Assembly (NCBI RefSeq): GCF_001027285.1
Contig: NZ_CP011509.1
Span: 11,246,501-11,310,500 of the forward strand
Origin: Archangium gephyra
GTDB taxonomy: Bacteria > Myxococcota > Myxococcia > Myxococcales > Myxococcaceae
Direction of reading: 5' to 3'
Length of the DNA stretch: 64,000 bases
In this document: one piece after another, positions 62,549 through 64,000 of the stretch
Numbering within the stretch: the first letter of the stretch is position 1
Layout: the number at the start of each line of letters is the position of its first letter
Notes under the pieces: generated by a model
Seen by the model: only the letters and a program-made list of their open reading frames with translations
What the model was told of the DNA's origin: nothing
Databases searched by the model: none
Position numbers and translations under genes: made by a program

Positions 62549-63160
62549 CTACGAGCGGGCACTCTCCACGGCCAGCCGCAGCTCGCGGAACAGCCGCGCC
62601 AGGTCCGTGGGCCGGTAGTGCGCATTGAGTCCACTCGGGTTGGGGAGCACCCAGACGCGCGTGCCGCCCAGCGTCCACGGCTGGGCCCCCAGCGAGGCCT
62701 TGGGGTGTCCGAAGGCCGTGCGCCAGGCGCCGATGCCCAGCACCGCCACGCAGCGGGGACGGTAGCGCCGCACCTTCGCCTCCAGCCGCCGCCCGCCCTC
62801 GGCGAGCTCCTCCGCCGTCAGCACGTCCGCGGAGACGGTGGCCCGGTCCACCACGTTGGTGATGCCGTACCCGAGCGTGAGCAGTTCCTCCTGCTCGGAA
62901 GGTGCCAGCAGCCGTTCCGTGAAGCCCGAGGCATGCAGCGCCGGCCAGAAGCGGTTGCCCGGCCGCGCGAAGTGGTGGCCCACCACGGCCGAGTACACGC
63001 TGGGGTTGATGCCACAGAAGAGGACCTTCAGCCCGGACGCGATGAGGTCCGGCATGTAGCGCCCCACCGCGGCGAGCAGCTCGTCCTTCGTGGGCCTGCG
63101 AGGTGACTTCAGGCGTTCCTCCCGTGGGCTGAACCTATACCGTCTCCCCCGCCGCGGCAT
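62549..63160 (-). CDS. mug: Mismatch-specific uracil/thymine DNA glycosylase (Mug type)
   Basis: 203 residues. It removes uracil or thymine mispaired with guanine. The two family motifs are present: FCGINPSVYSAVVGHHFARPGNRFWPAL, with the catalytic Asn in GINPS, and VLPNPSGLNAHY. The start at 63160 follows a GGAGGGG by 1-4 nt and gives an Arg-rich N-terminus that could touch DNA. The longer frame to 63391 is antisense to the gene at 63245. Confidence 0.88.
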   Translation of the reverse strand: MPRRGRRYRFSPREERLKSPRRPTKDELLAAVGRYMPDLIASGLKVLFCGINPSVYSAVVGHHFARPGNRFWPALHASGFTERLLAPSEQEELLTLGYGITNVVDRATVSADVLTAEELAEGGRRLEAKVRRYRPRCVAVLGIGAWRTAFGHPKASLGAQPWTLGGTRVWVLPNPSGLNAHYRPTDLARLFRELRLAVESARS

Positions 63161-63244
63161 CCCCTCCGAATGGTGCACCGGTGGACGGGAGCCCTCCCCC
63201 CGGGCCCCCTCCCCTGCCCGGCGGGCGGCTACAGTCTTTGCTCC

Positions 63245-63547
63245 ATGCGCTCCCTCGATATGAAGCACGGGCCCATCGCCTCCGTGTTGATCGCCGACGA
63301 GCTCGCCTCGCCCCAGAGCGACAGTCTGGACGTCGTGGTCCGCCTCCAGGACGGCCGGCGCTTCGGCCTCACCCTCTTCACCCTCGAGCACCTGCGGCGC
63401 CAGCTCGACACGGCGCGCTCCCTCGTCACCCCCCGGATGCTCCTCGTGAAGGACTTCTCCGACGAGGCCATCCTCGACGCGGTGCGCTCGGCCATGAGCC
63501 AGGACTTCGAGCGGCTCGGCGTGCTGCAGCCGCTCATCAACCAGTAG
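63245..63547 (+). CDS. Small conserved-looking protein of unknown function
   Basis: 100 residues (94 if it starts at the ATG 63260). It is soluble, with strands VASVLIADEL and LDVVVRLQDGRRFGLTLFTLEHLRR and two helices ending in FERLGVLQPL. The length and hydrophobic pattern suggest a folded domain. It is divergent from the mug-type gene, and its stop (63545-63547) adjoins the stop of the decarboxylase (63548). Confidence 0.6.
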   Translation: MRSLDMKHGPIASVLIADELASPQSDSLDVVVRLQDGRRFGLTLFTLEHLRRQLDTARSLVTPRMLLVKDFSDEAILDAVRSAMSQDFERLGVLQPLINQ

Positions 63548-64000
63548 TCACGCGCCCTGGGCGAGCGCCGCGAGTTGCTCCCACACCGCGCGCACGTGGC
63601 GCTCCTCGGTGCGCGGGGCGCCGATGGCCATGCGCAGCACGTAGCGCGCGGGCGCGCCGTCCACCCCGGGCAGCACCGTGTGGGTGAGGAAGGCCTTGCC
63701 GCTCGCGTTCAACCGCTCCAGCAGCTGGCGGTTGCGCGCGTCCGTGGCCGGGGGCTCCTCGCCGGGTGCTGGCCGCAGCCGGAAGCACACCAGGGCCAGC
63801 GAGCGCGGCGTGGCCAGCTCGAAGCGCTCGTCCGCCTCCACCCAGGAGGTGAAGCGCTCCGCCAGCCGCACGTGCTCGCGGATGTAGGCCCGCAGGCCCT
63901 TGGCCCCGTAGTGGCGCAGGACGAACCACAGCTTGAGCGCCCGGAAGCGGCGGCCGAGCGGCACCTGCCAGTCCCGGTAGTCGATGACCGCGCCACTCGC
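63548..64000 (-). CDS. Group II PLP-dependent decarboxylase, C-terminal part
   Basis: The frame is open to the window edge. DYRDWQVPLGRRFRALKLWFVLRHYGAKGLR is the C-terminal region of aromatic amino-acid/glutamate-type (group II) decarboxylases, followed by LVCFRLRPAPGEE and GKAFLTHTVLPG. The PLP-binding lysine would lie upstream, outside the window. Substrate unknown. Confidence 0.85.
   Translation of the reverse strand, partial: ASGAVIDYRDWQVPLGRRFRALKLWFVLRHYGAKGLRAYIREHVRLAERFTSWVEADERFELATPRSLALVCFRLRPAPGEEPPATDARNRQLLERLNASGKAFLTHTVLPGVDGAPARYVLRMAIGAPRTEERHVRAVWEQLAALAQGA

Overview
The window looks like a chromosomal piece of a myxobacterium, probably from the Cystobacter/Archangium side of the order. 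It is very GC-rich. It carries a myxobacterial-type retron, a protein ending in a MYXO-CTERM-like sorting tail, many outer-membrane lipoproteins and secreted glycoside hydrolases, and small operons tightly joined by ATGA/GTGA overlaps. I see no prophage, insertion sequence, CRISPR array, tRNA or rRNA. Because of the GC content, long antisense open frames lie over nearly every real gene; I treated these as shadows.

Layout. 1-7.6 kb: partial aldo/keto reductase, phosphate-selective-type porin, small hydrophilic protein, endonuclease III, phospholipase D/cardiolipin-synthase-like protein, membrane-anchored repeat protein, M48 lipoprotein protease, GAF protein followed by a clear terminator. 7.8-16.1 kb (minus strand): one co-directional run of WGR/beta-propeller protein, WGR/HEAT protein, SWIM zinc-finger protein, retron msr-msd RNA, retron reverse transcriptase and a one-helix membrane protein. 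16.2-20.5 kb (plus strand, divergent from that run): Hsp70-like protein, short J-like protein and membrane protein, joined by two ATGA overlaps.

20.5-31.1 kb: acyl-CoA synthetase, cysteine-rich secreted peptide, signal peptidase I with a proline-rich partner, BON/SRPBCC protein, 5'-nucleotidase and alpha/beta-hydrolase lipoproteins, ClpP, a PLD-type nuclease and small exported proteins. 31.1-35.3 kb: DUF1905-like protein with a histone-like tail, D-threonine-aldolase-type enzyme, and a single-chain EutB-EutC fusion bearing a twin-arginine lipoprotein signal. 35.4-40.5 kb: two secreted carbohydrate-active proteins (GH88-like and GH43-like) and a hemolysin-III protein.

40.6-50.9 kb: hybrid histidine kinase, fumarase C, MOSC protein, two tandem Uma2 proteins, PspC protein, and the glyoxylate shunt pair aceB-aceA. 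50.9-64 kb: SbcD/SbcC-like (YhaO/YhaN-like) pair, a large lipoprotein with eight chitobiase-type repeats, macrolide-type glycosyltransferase, B12-binding radical SAM protein, SpoIIAA-like protein, Mug-type DNA glycosylase and a partial group II PLP decarboxylase.

Most striking items: (i) the complete retron, with a perfect 14-nt a1/a2 inverted repeat, starting only 18 nt after a WGR/WGR/SWIM gene set and divergent from an Hsp70 triad; (ii) the exported EutBC fusion; (iii) a dispersed palindromic intergenic repeat, one copy of which supplies the last residues and stop codon of a protein.
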